From the NCBI RefSeq assembly GCF_003014735.1, contig NZ_PYAX01000017.1, positions 1 to 64,000 of the forward strand: a stretch of DNA of 64,000 nt, given 5' to 3'. The notes beneath the pieces are model-generated. The model worked only from the letters and a program-made list of their open reading frames with translations. It did not search any database and was not told where the DNA came from. The stretch is from Saccharothrix carnea (GTDB lineage Bacteria > Actinomycetota > Actinomycetes > Mycobacteriales > Pseudonocardiaceae). Each line of letters starts with the position of its first letter. Within the stretch, counting starts at the first letter, position 1. A program made the position numbers and the translations under genes. Below, piece after piece: positions 52,004-59,652 of this stretch.

Positions 52004-53194
52004 ATGCACCCCACCGCACCCGACGGCCACGGCTTACCGGCGGACGACGGCACGTCGGCCGCGTTGGACGACCTCTTCGCCGAACTCAGCGGCACCGCGC
52101 CGGTCGAGTCGTCGGAGGAGATCGGCAGGCGCATCGAGGCGCTGCGCCACGCCATCGACGCCGGTGCGGGAACGGACCGGGGCAGCGCACCTCAGGGGGA
52201 CGCGCCGCCGCCGATCGTCGAGCACGACGTCGACGACAGCCTGTTCGACCGGTTCGGCCCGGCCCACGTGCGCGCGGTGATCGAGGACAGCCTCGACGGC
52301 GCGATCGTCCAGCACATCGTCCGCCGCGGCGGGCTCGGCCTCGACGCCGCCGGGCTGGCCGAACCCGTGCGCGCGATCAGGAAGCGCTACCTCGACGCCA
52401 TCGCGGACGGGCACGTCGTCCCGGTCGGCGAACCCCTCGACTCGATCGTCCGGGACCTGCTCGTGGACCGGCCGCACCTGGTCCGCCTCCGCGAGCTGGT
52501 GGACCAACCGGACCTCGACCTGCCGTTGCCGCAAGCGGGCGCGGTCATGCGCTTCTTCGGCGCCTACCCGAAGTTCTGGGCCGCGCTCGTCCCGAGGATG
52601 ACCGGGATCCGGTTCGACTCCCGCACGGCGGACGCCCGCGGCGGCGGGCTGTTCCACGACGACGGCGTGATCTACCTGTCCAAGCTGCACGCCACCCCGC
52701 CGGGCGCGTTCGTCCGCCTGCTGGTCCACGAGACGGGTCACGCCACGTTCGAGCGGATCCTGCTGGCCGGCGGGTCGATGCCCCACGCGCTGGGCGTGGC
52801 CGAGGCGCTGCCGGAGCAGAACACCGCGGAGAACGGCCGCGAGGTGAAGGTGCTGCAGACCTACTGGGACGGGATGTCCGACCCGGCCAAGACCTTCTAC
52901 CACGCCTGGTTGACGTTGCGCGCGGACAACGGGCGGCACCTGCTCGGCCTCGACCTGTGGCAGGACCCGCGCGGCCACCGCCTGTCCCCCGCCCAACGCC
53001 GCGGGTACCAGGCGACGACCTTCGGCGAGTTCTGCGCCGAGATGTTCATGCTGTACGCGATGGGCGACCTGCGGCCCCACGTGGAAGCGGCCCTGGCCGA
53101 CCACACCGTCGCCGGCGAGGTGCGGACCGCGTGGCGCAACGCCTGGGAGGTCATGGTCACCGTGGCGGCGACGGTCCTCGGCGACCGGGTCTAG
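52004..53194 (+). CDS. putative zinc metallopeptidase-like protein (HExxH), cytosolic
   Basis: A 396-residue protein without a signal peptide. Residues 1-75 are low-complexity and acidic; the C-terminal half holds LLVHETGHATFER, a perfect HExxH zinc site, with a downstream EFCAEMFMLYAMGDL segment whose Glu could be the third ligand (gluzincin-like, spacing about 100 residues). A central segment resembles NADase/toxin-style substrate-binding helices but no family is recognised. ATG at 52004 has GAGGAG upstream. It may be a peptidase or a toxin-type effector; neither is proven. Confidence 0.6.
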   Translation: MHPTAPDGHGLPADDGTSAALDDLFAELSGTAPVESSEEIGRRIEALRHAIDAGAGTDRGSAPQGDAPPPIVEHDVDDSLFDRFGPAHVRAVIEDSLDGAIVQHIVRRGGLGLDAAGLAEPVRAIRKRYLDAIADGHVVPVGEPLDSIVRDLLVDRPHLVRLRELVDQPDLDLPLPQAGAVMRFFGAYPKFWAALVPRMTGIRFDSRTADARGGGLFHDDGVIYLSKLHATPPGAFVRLLVHETGHATFERILLAGGSMPHALGVAEALPEQNTAENGREVKVLQTYWDGMSDPAKTFYHAWLTLRADNGRHLLGLDLWQDPRGHRLSPAQRRGYQATTFGEFCAEMFMLYAMGDLRPHVEAALADHTVAGEVRTAWRNAWEVMVTVAATVLGDRV

Positions 53195-53238
53195 GGTGTC
53201 CGGGGACGGGACGGCACTCGGAAGGGGACCCGGCGAGG

Positions 53239-54093
53239 ATGCGGGCGTCGGAGTTCCAGCGCGCGGTGGCCGCCGCCGAGTCGATCGCGGCATCGGCAGG
53301 GCTGACGGTGGAGGATGCCGTCGTCCTCCAGGACTCGAACAAGCTCACCCTGCGGCTCCTGCCCGGTGACGTCCTGGCCCGGGTGGCACCCGCGGCCGAG
53401 CAGGTCGCGGCCACCGAGATCGAGCTCGCCCGGCGGCTCACCGAAGCCGGGAGCCCGGTCGCCGCCCTCGATCCCCGGGTGGAGCCCAGGGTGTACGAGC
53501 GTGACGCGTTCGTGGTCACGCTGTGGACCTACTACGAACCCGCGACACGTGACGAGATCCCACCGGCCGACTACGCCGATGCCCTGGTGCGGCTGCACGC
53601 CGGGATGCGGACGCTCGACCTCCCCGCCCCGCACTTCACCGACCGGGTCGAGCAGGCCCAGCGGCTCGTGGCCGGCCGTGACCTCACCCCGGCCCTCGCC
53701 GACTCCGACCGGGAACTGCTCAGCAGCACGTTGCGCGGGCTGCGCGAGGTGGTGGCCGGGCACGGTGGGGCCGAACAGCTGCTGCACGGCGAACCGCACC
53801 CCGGCAACGTGCTCACCACGGAGCACGGGCCGCTGTTCATCGACCTCGAGACGTACTGCCGCGGTCCGGTCGAGTTCGATCTCGCCCACGCGCCCGACGA
53901 GGTCGGCGACCACTACCCGGGCGTCGACCGAGACCTGTTGCGCGCGTGCCGGATCCTCGTGCTCGCGATGGTCACGACGTGGCGCTGGGACCGGGACGAC
54001 CGGTTCCCGGACGGGCACCGGGTCGGCACCGAGTGGCTCGGCCGGGTTCGGGCCGCGCTCGATGGCGACGGCCGGCCGGGGACCATGCGCTAG
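53239..54093 (+). CDS. aminoglycoside/choline kinase-fold phosphotransferase (APH family)
   Basis: A 284-residue protein of the APH fold. The Brenner motif is present as LLHGEPHPGNVL, where the usual catalytic Asp is a Glu, and the metal-binding motif follows as LFIDLETYCRGPVEFDLAH. The N-lobe (NKLTLRLLPGDVLARVA) is short. Such proteins phosphorylate antibiotics, sugars or other small molecules; substrate is unknown. ATG at 53239 has a GGCGAGG ribosome site. It lies 44 bases after the zincin gene and may be cotranscribed with it. The Asp-to-Glu change occurs in some APH-family branches and may still be active. Confidence 0.82.
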   Translation: MRASEFQRAVAAAESIAASAGLTVEDAVVLQDSNKLTLRLLPGDVLARVAPAAEQVAATEIELARRLTEAGSPVAALDPRVEPRVYERDAFVVTLWTYYEPATRDEIPPADYADALVRLHAGMRTLDLPAPHFTDRVEQAQRLVAGRDLTPALADSDRELLSSTLRGLREVVAGHGGAEQLLHGEPHPGNVLTTEHGPLFIDLETYCRGPVEFDLAHAPDEVGDHYPGVDRDLLRACRILVLAMVTTWRWDRDDRFPDGHRVGTEWLGRVRAALDGDGRPGTMR

Positions 54094-54245
54094 CAGGCGT
54101 CCGACTCCTCGATGTTCGCCACCTGTTCGTTTCCGGGCGACCATCGGCGGGTTGACGACGTCACGCCCCGGCCGGGAACCTCTCCTCCGCGGCCGATGAT
54201 CTCCGCGACACCGGCCGAATCCGCCGCCGTGCCACTCGACACCGG

Positions 54246-55040
54246 ATGGAGGGCATGGTCGTCGTGACCGCCCGCAAGACGTTCCCGCGCACCGCAACGA
54301 GACTGCTGAGCACGCTGTTCGGCGCGACCCTGATCGCCGTGCTCCTGCCCGCCGTCGCCTGGGCCGACCCGCCGCAGGCCCTGCCCGCCGACCACGCCGC
54401 CGCCGACGCCAAGTGGCAACCGGCGTTCGACTACGACACCGACGGCTGCTACCCGACCCCCGCGATCGGGCCGACCGGCGTCCTGGCCACCGGCCTGAAG
54501 AACTCCGGCGCCCTCAACGGCCAGTGCCGCGACCAGTGGGACCTGGACAACACCAACTCGTACTCGCGCTCCAAGTGCAACAACAACTGGTGCGCCTACC
54601 TCTACGACCTGTACTTCGAGAAGGACCAGGCCGTGCCCGGCTGGGACTGCTGCGGGCACCGGCACGACATCGAGCACGTGATCGTGTGGGTCAGCGGTGA
54701 TCAGGCGCACTACGTCTCCACGTCGGCGCACGGCAAGTACTCGACGTACCCGCGTTCCCAGGTCGCGTGGGAGGGCACGCACCCGAAGATCGTTTACCAC
54801 AAGGACGGGGTGAGCACGCACTGCTTCCGGCTCGCTGGTGCGAGTGAGCAGCCGGAGAACCACTATGGAGCGTGGCAGTACCCGGACCTGGTCAGCTGGG
54901 ACCACTTCCCGGCTGGGATCCGGGATGTTCTGGTGAGGGCTGACTTCGGGAGTGCGAGTTTGGCGATCAAGGACGGTGCGTTCAACTACAACTTGGCGCA
55001 GGCTAAGCCGAGCGGTATTCCGTTCGATCCGAACGCCTGA
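54246..55040 (+). CDS. secreted NPP1-family protein (necrosis- and ethylene-inducing peptide-like, NLP)
   Basis: A 264-residue secreted protein. Residues 1-40 form a signal peptide (LSTLFGATLIAVLLPAVAWA). The mature part has the NLP heptapeptide region GHRHDIEHVIVWV, the ALNGQCRDQ segment, and two Cys pairs (KCNNNWC and WDCCGH). NLPs bind plant sphingolipids and permeabilise membranes, and bacterial members occur in plant-associated species. The heptapeptide reads GHRHDIE rather than the canonical GHRHDWE, a single Trp-to-Ile change. A second ATG at 54255 is an alternative start. It has its own terminator downstream. Confidence 0.88.
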   Translation: MEGMVVVTARKTFPRTATRLLSTLFGATLIAVLLPAVAWADPPQALPADHAAADAKWQPAFDYDTDGCYPTPAIGPTGVLATGLKNSGALNGQCRDQWDLDNTNSYSRSKCNNNWCAYLYDLYFEKDQAVPGWDCCGHRHDIEHVIVWVSGDQAHYVSTSAHGKYSTYPRSQVAWEGTHPKIVYHKDGVSTHCFRLAGASEQPENHYGAWQYPDLVSWDHFPAGIRDVLVRADFGSASLAIKDGAFNYNLAQAKPSGIPFDPNA

Positions 55041-55075
55041 CGGAGGTCGGGTCGGGTCGGTGGGGCTGTTGTTGG

Positions 55076-55111
55076 GTCCGGCTCGATTTGACAGTCCGGC
55101 TCGATTTGACA
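55076..55111 (+). repeat. two perfect tandem 18-bp repeats containing TTGACA
   Basis: The 18-mer GTCCGGCTCGATTTGACA occurs twice in direct succession (55076-55093 and 55094-55111). Each copy ends in TTGACA, a consensus -35 hexamer. This could be a duplicated promoter element or operator, or slippage. Confidence 0.7.
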
Positions 55112-55144
55112 TGGGCCCCTGACGAGTACTCCAGGCAGACCGAA

Positions 55145-55189
55145 GCCGGGCAGGCCTGGCGGGAAAAGCGTCCGCCAAGCCTGCCCGGC
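55145..55189 (+). terminator. 18-bp hairpin terminator after NLP gene
   Basis: Arms of 18 bases (GCCGGGCAGGCCTGGCGG and CCGCCAAGCCTGCCCGGC) pair with one mismatch around a 9-base loop, about 105 bases past the NLP stop. Confidence 0.7.
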
Positions 55190-55455
55190 CGTTCCACGAC
55201 CTGATCACGGCGGCCGTGCGCGCGTCGGGCCGGGTGCCGCCGGCCGGACCGCCGTTCACCACGCTCCGCCGGACGTTGGCGGACATCGCGTCGGGACCGC
55301 CGTCGTGGACGGTCGTCTACCGGGTGACGGACCTGCCGCCGGCGCCCGGCATCGTGTTCCGGCGGCTCGCCGACCCGGTCCTCACCACCTCGCTCGTCCT
55401 GCCCGCCGCGCCGACCCCGGTGCGGCGGCACCTCCTCGCCGCGTTCGCGGACTGA
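55190..55455 (+). pseudogene. C-terminal remnant of a LysR-family regulator
   Basis: The frame from about 55190 encodes FHDLITAAVRASGRVP and continues through VYRVTDLPPAPGIVFRRLADPVLTTSLVLPAAPTPVRRHLLAAFAD, the pattern of the last part of a LysR effector-binding domain. The helix-turn-helix and most of the sensor are missing, and a hairpin stands where they should be. It ends 3 bases before the convergent TetR gene. Probably a deletion remnant; a GTG at 55216 could start a short peptide, but expression is doubtful. Confidence 0.5.
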
Positions 55456-55458
55456 CGC

Positions 55459-56040
55459 TCACGGCGTCCCGGCGATCCGGGTGACGATGAGGTCCAGCCG
55501 CTCCGCCTGACCGCCCGGGGGGATGCGGCCGCTCTTCGCCAGGGCGGCGATGCCGTGCAGCGCGCTCCAGGTGACCTCGGCCAACAGCTCGCGGCGCGGG
55601 TCGTCCGGGTCGAAGCAGCTCACGAACTCGTCGAAACCGGCGCGCAGCGAGGCCGGTGTCTCGGCGTGCGCGAACTTCACGTCGGTCGGCAGCTCGAACA
55701 TGGCCTGGTAGAGGGCGGGCTGCTCGGCCGCGAAGTCGAGGTACGCGCGGCCGACAGCGTGCAGGGCGCGCGACGGCTCGGTGCTCGCCAGCCGGACACG
55801 GCGCAGGCGGTCGGCGAGTTCGGCGAAGCCTTCGAGGGCGACGGCACGCATGATGGCGTCCTTGCCGTCGAAGTGGCTGTAGAGCACGGGCTGGCTGTAC
55901 TCGACGCGCTCGGCCAGCCTGCGCGTCGTCACGGCCTCCCAGCCCTCGGCCTCGGCCAGCTCACGGGCCGCCGTGATGATCAGCTGGTGACGTTGGGCGC
56001 GTTCGCGTTCGCGGCGTTCGGAGATGGCGGACATGACCAC
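55459..56040 (-). CDS. TetR-family transcriptional regulator
   Basis: A 193-residue repressor with an N-terminal TetR helix-turn-helix (ITAARELAEAEGWEAVTTRRLAERVEYSQPVLYSHFDGKDAI) and a TetR_C-type ligand domain containing ALYQAMFELPTDVKFA. The start is MVMSAISERR; a second ATG lies 6 bases downstream. It is divergent from the DUF4267 gene, with TAGC-N3-GCTA dyads between them, and probably represses that gene and itself. Confidence 0.93.
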   Translation of the reverse strand: MVMSAISERRERERAQRHQLIITAARELAEAEGWEAVTTRRLAERVEYSQPVLYSHFDGKDAIMRAVALEGFAELADRLRRVRLASTEPSRALHAVGRAYLDFAAEQPALYQAMFELPTDVKFAHAETPASLRAGFDEFVSCFDPDDPRRELLAEVTWSALHGIAALAKSGRIPPGGQAERLDLIVTRIAGTP

Positions 56041-56044
56041 ATCG

Positions 56045-56106
56045 TAGCAACGCTAGACATCCTGCCGGAGATAGACATATCATCGCTACAACAACTAGCG
56101 CCGCTA
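56045..56106. promoter_or_regulatory. TetR operator candidates (two TAGC-N3-GCTA dyads)
   Basis: TAGCAACGCTA (56045-56055) and TAGCGCCGCTA (56096-56106, extended to CTAGCGCCGCTAG) share the same 4-3-4 inverted form. A third, offset dyad CGCTA-N7-TAGCG (56084-56100) overlaps the second. All lie between the divergent TetR and DUF4267 starts. Confidence 0.7.
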
Positions 56107-56137
56107 GATCCGGCGCGCACCGAGGGGGAACAGGACC

Positions 56138-56515
56138 ATGCTCGTCACCGTCACCACCGTGCTCGCCGGACTGATCGGCCTGGGCGTCGTCATCATGGGC
56201 GCCCGCGCCTTCTGGGCGCCGCACGCCGCGGTCGGCTTCGGCATCCCCGACACGCCGACCGGGGACCCCTCCTTCCAGGCCTGGCTGAACGTCAAGTCCG
56301 TGCGCGACATCGCGGCGGGGCTCTTCATCATCATCGTGCTGATCGCCGGGACCACCCAGCTGCTGGGCTGGTTGATGCTGGCCGCCACGGCGATCCCCAC
56401 CGGTGACGCGCTGATCGTGCGGCGCAGCGGCGGCCCCAAGTCGGCCGTGTACGGCGTGCACGGCGGCACCGCGGCGGTGATGCTGGTGATCAGCGTGCTC
56501 CTGCTGGTCGGGTGA
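56138..56515 (+). CDS. DUF4267-family membrane protein
   Basis: A 125-residue protein with four hydrophobic segments (about residues 3-23, 56-74, 76-88 and 104-124) and the DUF4267 pattern ARAFWAPHAAVGFGIP and NVKSVRDIAAGLFI. Function is unknown; the family often sits beside TetR regulators, as here. ATG at 56138 follows a GAGGGGGAACAGGACC ribosome region. The gene ends 8 bases before the convergent M23 gene. Confidence 0.85.
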   Translation: MLVTVTTVLAGLIGLGVVIMGARAFWAPHAAVGFGIPDTPTGDPSFQAWLNVKSVRDIAAGLFIIIVLIAGTTQLLGWLMLAATAIPTGDALIVRRSGGPKSAVYGVHGGTAAVMLVISVLLLVG

Positions 56516-56523
56516 CCGAGCCG

Positions 56524-57345
56524 CTAGTCGTACTTGTCCTGGTTGAGGAAACGGGCGAAGCCGCGCCACGAGTTCGGGCCCATCACGCCGTCGATGGGCC
56601 CGGTGTAGCCCCAGCGCGCGGCCAGCCGCTGCACGGCCGCCCACGTGTTCGCGCCGGGCACGCCGTCGATCGGGCCCGTGTACCCGTAGGCACGCATGGC
56701 CCGCTGCAACGCCGCGTACGTGTTCGCGCCCGGCGCGCCGTCGATCGGACCCGTGTACCCGTGCTCGATGCGCAGCCAGTTCTGCGCCCGCTTCCACATG
56801 ATCGGCCCGGGGACGCCGTCCTGCTCGGTCGACGTCTTCGGCAGGCCGGTGGAGCCGCCCAGGTAGGTCAACGGGTTGATCCGCGTGCCGCTCGGGTTGA
56901 TCATGTGCCAGTGCAGGTGCGGGCCGGTGGACGAGCCCGAGCCCGGTGCGCCGACCGCGCCGCCGGACAGGCCCACCACGGCGCCCATCCCGACGCGCGT
57001 GCCGTTGGCCACCAGGAACTGGGACAGGTGCAGGTACTGCGTCCGGTACCCGTTGTCGTGCTGGATGGTCACGGTGTGGCCGCCGGTGCCGTTGTACGGG
57101 ATGTTGGTGACGACACCGCCGCCCGCCGCGGGCAGTCGCGTGCCGACGCCCATGCCGTAGTCGATGCCGCCGAGCGAACCGTTGGCCAGGTGGTCCTGCC
57201 ACGTGCCGGTGATCCGGTAGCCGCTGAACGGGTTGTAGAACCCCGGGACGGCGGCGTGCGCCGCACCCGCGCCGACCGCCGTGACGACACCGGCCACCAC
57301 CGTGCCGTGCAACAACGTCCGCCTGCTGATCCCGCCGTTGGTCAT
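56524..57345 (-). CDS. Tat-exported M23-type peptidase with three peptidoglycan-binding repeats
   Basis: A 273-residue protein. The N-terminus has a twin-arginine signal (ISRRTLLHG, then VVAGVVTAVGAGAAHA). Residues about 30-165 are an M23/LytM-like domain ending in the zinc motif GPHLHWHM. Residues about 185-273 carry three near-identical peptidoglycan-binding repeats, each with GYTGPIDG followed by GANTY, GANTW or GPNSW. The usual first zinc motif HxGxD reads LGGID here, so the first His ligand is not evident; catalysis may be altered. The protein probably binds and may cut cell-wall peptides. ATG at 57345 is chosen because it starts the Tat signal. Confidence 0.85.
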   Translation of the reverse strand: MTNGGISRRTLLHGTVVAGVVTAVGAGAAHAAVPGFYNPFSGYRITGTWQDHLANGSLGGIDYGMGVGTRLPAAGGGVVTNIPYNGTGGHTVTIQHDNGYRTQYLHLSQFLVANGTRVGMGAVVGLSGGAVGAPGSGSSTGPHLHWHMINPSGTRINPLTYLGGSTGLPKTSTEQDGVPGPIMWKRAQNWLRIEHGYTGPIDGAPGANTYAALQRAMRAYGYTGPIDGVPGANTWAAVQRLAARWGYTGPIDGVMGPNSWRGFARFLNQDKYD

Positions 57346-57439
57346 CACCCGAACGTAGGGACGGCACGGCACGCGGACATGGTGCGTTCGACCGACTGCC
57401 ATTCGGGTGAACCGACCCGGGCCGTCGCGGCCGCAGGGG

Positions 57440-58474
57440 TCAGCCCGCGCCGAGCTGCCGCCCGCGGACCACCGATCCGGGTGCGAGGTTCATCGACTCC
57501 AGTCGCGTCCACCCGGCCGACAGGGTGAACCGGCTGAAACACCCGGTGTCCCAGCGAAGCCGGGGCACCGCCGCCGGTTCCGCGCCGACCGCCCGTGCCA
57601 CCAGCCACGAGTGCGGTGCTCCGTGCCCCACCACCAGCACCCGCTTGCCGCCGTGCCGCGCGGGCAGCGCGTCGAAGAACGCCTCGACCTCACCCGCCGC
57701 ACCATCCCGGAGCGCCGCCGAACGCTCGACCTCCACGTCGAGTCCCGCCGTGGCGATCCGGGCGGTTTCCCACGCACAAGCGAAATCCGAGCTGCACACG
57801 ACCTCCGGCGCGAACCTGCGTACCGCCTCCCGTGCCGCCAGCGCCTCCGCCCGCCCCTGCGCGGAAAGCCCCGTCTCCGGCGAATACCCCTCGTGATCGG
57901 GCGTGCCGTGGCGGAGGAAGAGCAGGTCGACCTCGCCGTCCTCCACCTCCGCCGGCGGCGCTTCCTCGCGTTCGGTCCCGATGATGTCGAGCACGTCGTC
58001 GCAGACTTCCTCGGGCAGCTTCCCGCTGATTCCCAGGGACACGCCGACCGGCCGGAACGCCGAGTGCAGCCGGTGCAGCCGGACCTCGTCCATCCGCTGG
58101 AGCGGGTCGCGGGCCAGGTTGCGGTGCAGCAGTTCGGGCACGTCGGCGACCAGCGAGACCGTGACGAGCCGGCGACCCCGCCGGGCGAAGCGCAGCGCCT
58201 GGCTCGCCAGGAAGTCGACGTCCTCGAACACGCCGTCCACGATCGGCACGAATCCGCTGTCGCAGTAGGACAGCGCGAGGTCCATGCACGCGAGTTCGGA
58301 CGCTTCGAGGGTGAACGCGGTGAAATCGCGGGGGTGCGCCAGGTACCTGACGGCGTCGTTCGACACCCGGACCGACGGCTCCAACGCGTCCCTCAGCAAC
58401 GCGGCGGTCGTGGTCTTCCCGGTGCTCGGGAGGCCTCGGATCAGCACCGCGAACGGCCGGGCCACACACCTCAC
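57440..58474 (-). CDS. fusion: P-loop kinase + histidine phosphatase
   Basis: A 344-residue two-domain protein. Residues about 8-175 form a P-loop kinase (Walker A GLPSTGKTTTAALL, a Walker B-like VPIVDGVFED, and an Arg-rich lid region HRNLARDPLQRM). Residues about 185-330 form a histidine phosphatase (catalytic LRHGTPDHEG, second His in VVGHGAPHSW). The order kinase-phosphatase recalls 6-phosphofructo-2-kinase/fructose-2,6-bisphosphatase, but sequence detail differs and the substrate is unknown. The GTG at 58474 gives the longest form; GTG at 58468 or 58465 is possible, since AGGTGAGG precedes them. Confidence 0.8.
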   Translation of the reverse strand: MRCVARPFAVLIRGLPSTGKTTTAALLRDALEPSVRVSNDAVRYLAHPRDFTAFTLEASELACMDLALSYCDSGFVPIVDGVFEDVDFLASQALRFARRGRRLVTVSLVADVPELLHRNLARDPLQRMDEVRLHRLHSAFRPVGVSLGISGKLPEEVCDDVLDIIGTEREEAPPAEVEDGEVDLLFLRHGTPDHEGYSPETGLSAQGRAEALAAREAVRRFAPEVVCSSDFACAWETARIATAGLDVEVERSAALRDGAAGEVEAFFDALPARHGGKRVLVVGHGAPHSWLVARAVGAEPAAVPRLRWDTGCFSRFTLSAGWTRLESMNLAPGSVVRGRQLGAG

Positions 58475-58545
58475 CTGTCTTCACGTCGACTCGGGAATAC
58501 CGAGCGACCGTAACGCAGGGCCGGCCGACCGGGCGACGGAATTGA

Positions 58546-58707
58546 TCACCGACCGGTGCGCCGGTCACCGTCCGCGAGGGAGGTCGGTGGGATGACACGA
58601 AGCCCGGGACCACGCCGGGTCAGGAGCTTCCAGGCGTAGTCGGGGTCATCCTGCTGATCTGCCCGTCCGGCGAGGACGCTCTTCATCATTCCAAGCTTCT
58701 CAAGCAC
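58546..58707 (-). CDS. small ORF, unknown function
   Basis: A 53-residue frame (GTG at 58707; ATG choices at 58689 and 58686) reading LEKLGMMKSVLAGRADQQ then DDPDYAWKLLTRRGPGLRV. It follows the oxidoreductase gene by 18 bases on the same strand with GGGCGAG just upstream. Third codon positions are about 80% G/C over the 47 codons I checked, as in real genes here. No family is recognised; it could be a fragment of a larger lost gene. Confidence 0.35.
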   Translation of the reverse strand: MLEKLGMMKSVLAGRADQQDDPDYAWKLLTRRGPGLRVIPPTSLADGDRRTGR

Positions 58708-58725
58708 CTCGCCCGGCCAACTCCC

Positions 58726-59652
58726 TCACCCGGCCAGGTCCCGCACCCGGCAGCAGAGTTCCTGCGTGCGCAACGCGTCCGCGTAGTCGCACACCACCTG
58801 GCCCGGGTCGCCGTCACGCACCGCCGCCAGGAACCGTTCATCGGCGACGACGAGCGGATCGCGGCCGATCGGGATCTCGTGGCTGCCCTCGGCGTCTTCC
58901 CGCCGCAGGACCTTGGTCGTCAGCGTCAGCTTCCGGCCCTCGCAGTGGAACTCGATCCCGGCGTCCACCGTCGCGTGCAGGACGCAGGTCGCGGTGAACA
59001 CGCCCAGCGGTCCCGAGCCGAACGCCAGGGTGGCGGCGCTGACCGCGGCCACGTCCAGGTCGGGGTGGGAAGCCAGCGACGGCCGCCGCGTCACGGCGTG
59101 GACGACCTCGGCCTCACCGAGCAGGAACCGCGCCAGGTCGAACAGGTGCGTGGCCTGCTCCACCACCTGTCCCCCGCTCTCGGCCTCCAGCCGCCACCAC
59201 GGCACGGGCGGCACGAGGCCGTGCCAGGCGGCACGCACCAGGTGCGGCGGTGTCTCGGCGAGCATCCGGCGCAGCTCGGGGATGACCTCCATGCCCCGCC
59301 AGTAGTAGCCGACGCACGCCAACGGACCACCGTCGCGGAGCACGGCCTCCACCCGGCGCGGCACGTCGAGACCGGTGCCGATCGGTTTCTCCACGTAGAA
59401 CGGGACACCGTGCTCGATGAGCGCGAGCTCGACCTCGCCGTGGGCGCCGGGCGGCACGCAGATCCAGGCCGCGTCCACGTCCTCCTCGGCCAGCAGGGCG
59501 GCCGTGTCCCGGTACGCCCGGCCACCCCACCGGGCAGCGGCCTGCTCGACCCCGGACCGACCGACGTGCCCGACCACCTCCGCCCCCAGCCCGGTCAACG
59601 CCGCCGCGTGCCGTCCGGCGATGTACCCGGTACCTATCAACGCCACCTTCAC
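58726..59652 (-). CDS. Gfo/Idh/MocA-family NAD(P)-dependent oxidoreductase
   Basis: A 308-residue sugar-type dehydrogenase with N-terminal Rossmann motif VALIGTGYIAGRHAAAL, the EKPIGTG motif with catalytic Lys near residue 92, and the QATHLFDLARFLLG helix with an active-site His. Family members oxidise or epimerise sugars and cyclitols. GTG at 59652 overlaps the stop of the alpha-galactosidase by 4 bases, so the two act together, probably on the galactoside released. The longer upstream open frame is noise. Confidence 0.9.
   Translation of the reverse strand: MKVALIGTGYIAGRHAAALTGLGAEVVGHVGRSGVEQAAARWGGRAYRDTAALLAEEDVDAAWICVPPGAHGEVELALIEHGVPFYVEKPIGTGLDVPRRVEAVLRDGGPLACVGYYWRGMEVIPELRRMLAETPPHLVRAAWHGLVPPVPWWRLEAESGGQVVEQATHLFDLARFLLGEAEVVHAVTRRPSLASHPDLDVAAVSAATLAFGSGPLGVFTATCVLHATVDAGIEFHCEGRKLTLTTKVLRREDAEGSHEIPIGRDPLVVADERFLAAVRDGDPGQVVCDYADALRTQELCCRVRDLAG

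Larger units (their letters stand above)
55041..55215. other. intergenic region with tandem repeat and hairpin
   Basis: About 175 bases between the NLP gene and the LysR-like remnant. It contains a perfect 18-bp tandem repeat and a strong hairpin, listed separately. Confidence 0.5.

Noticed and set aside
58551-58566. Short inverted repeat GACCGG-TGCG-CCGGTC as a terminator
   Set aside because: Only 6 bp arms, and it overlaps the end of a candidate small ORF; such repeats are common by chance at this GC content.
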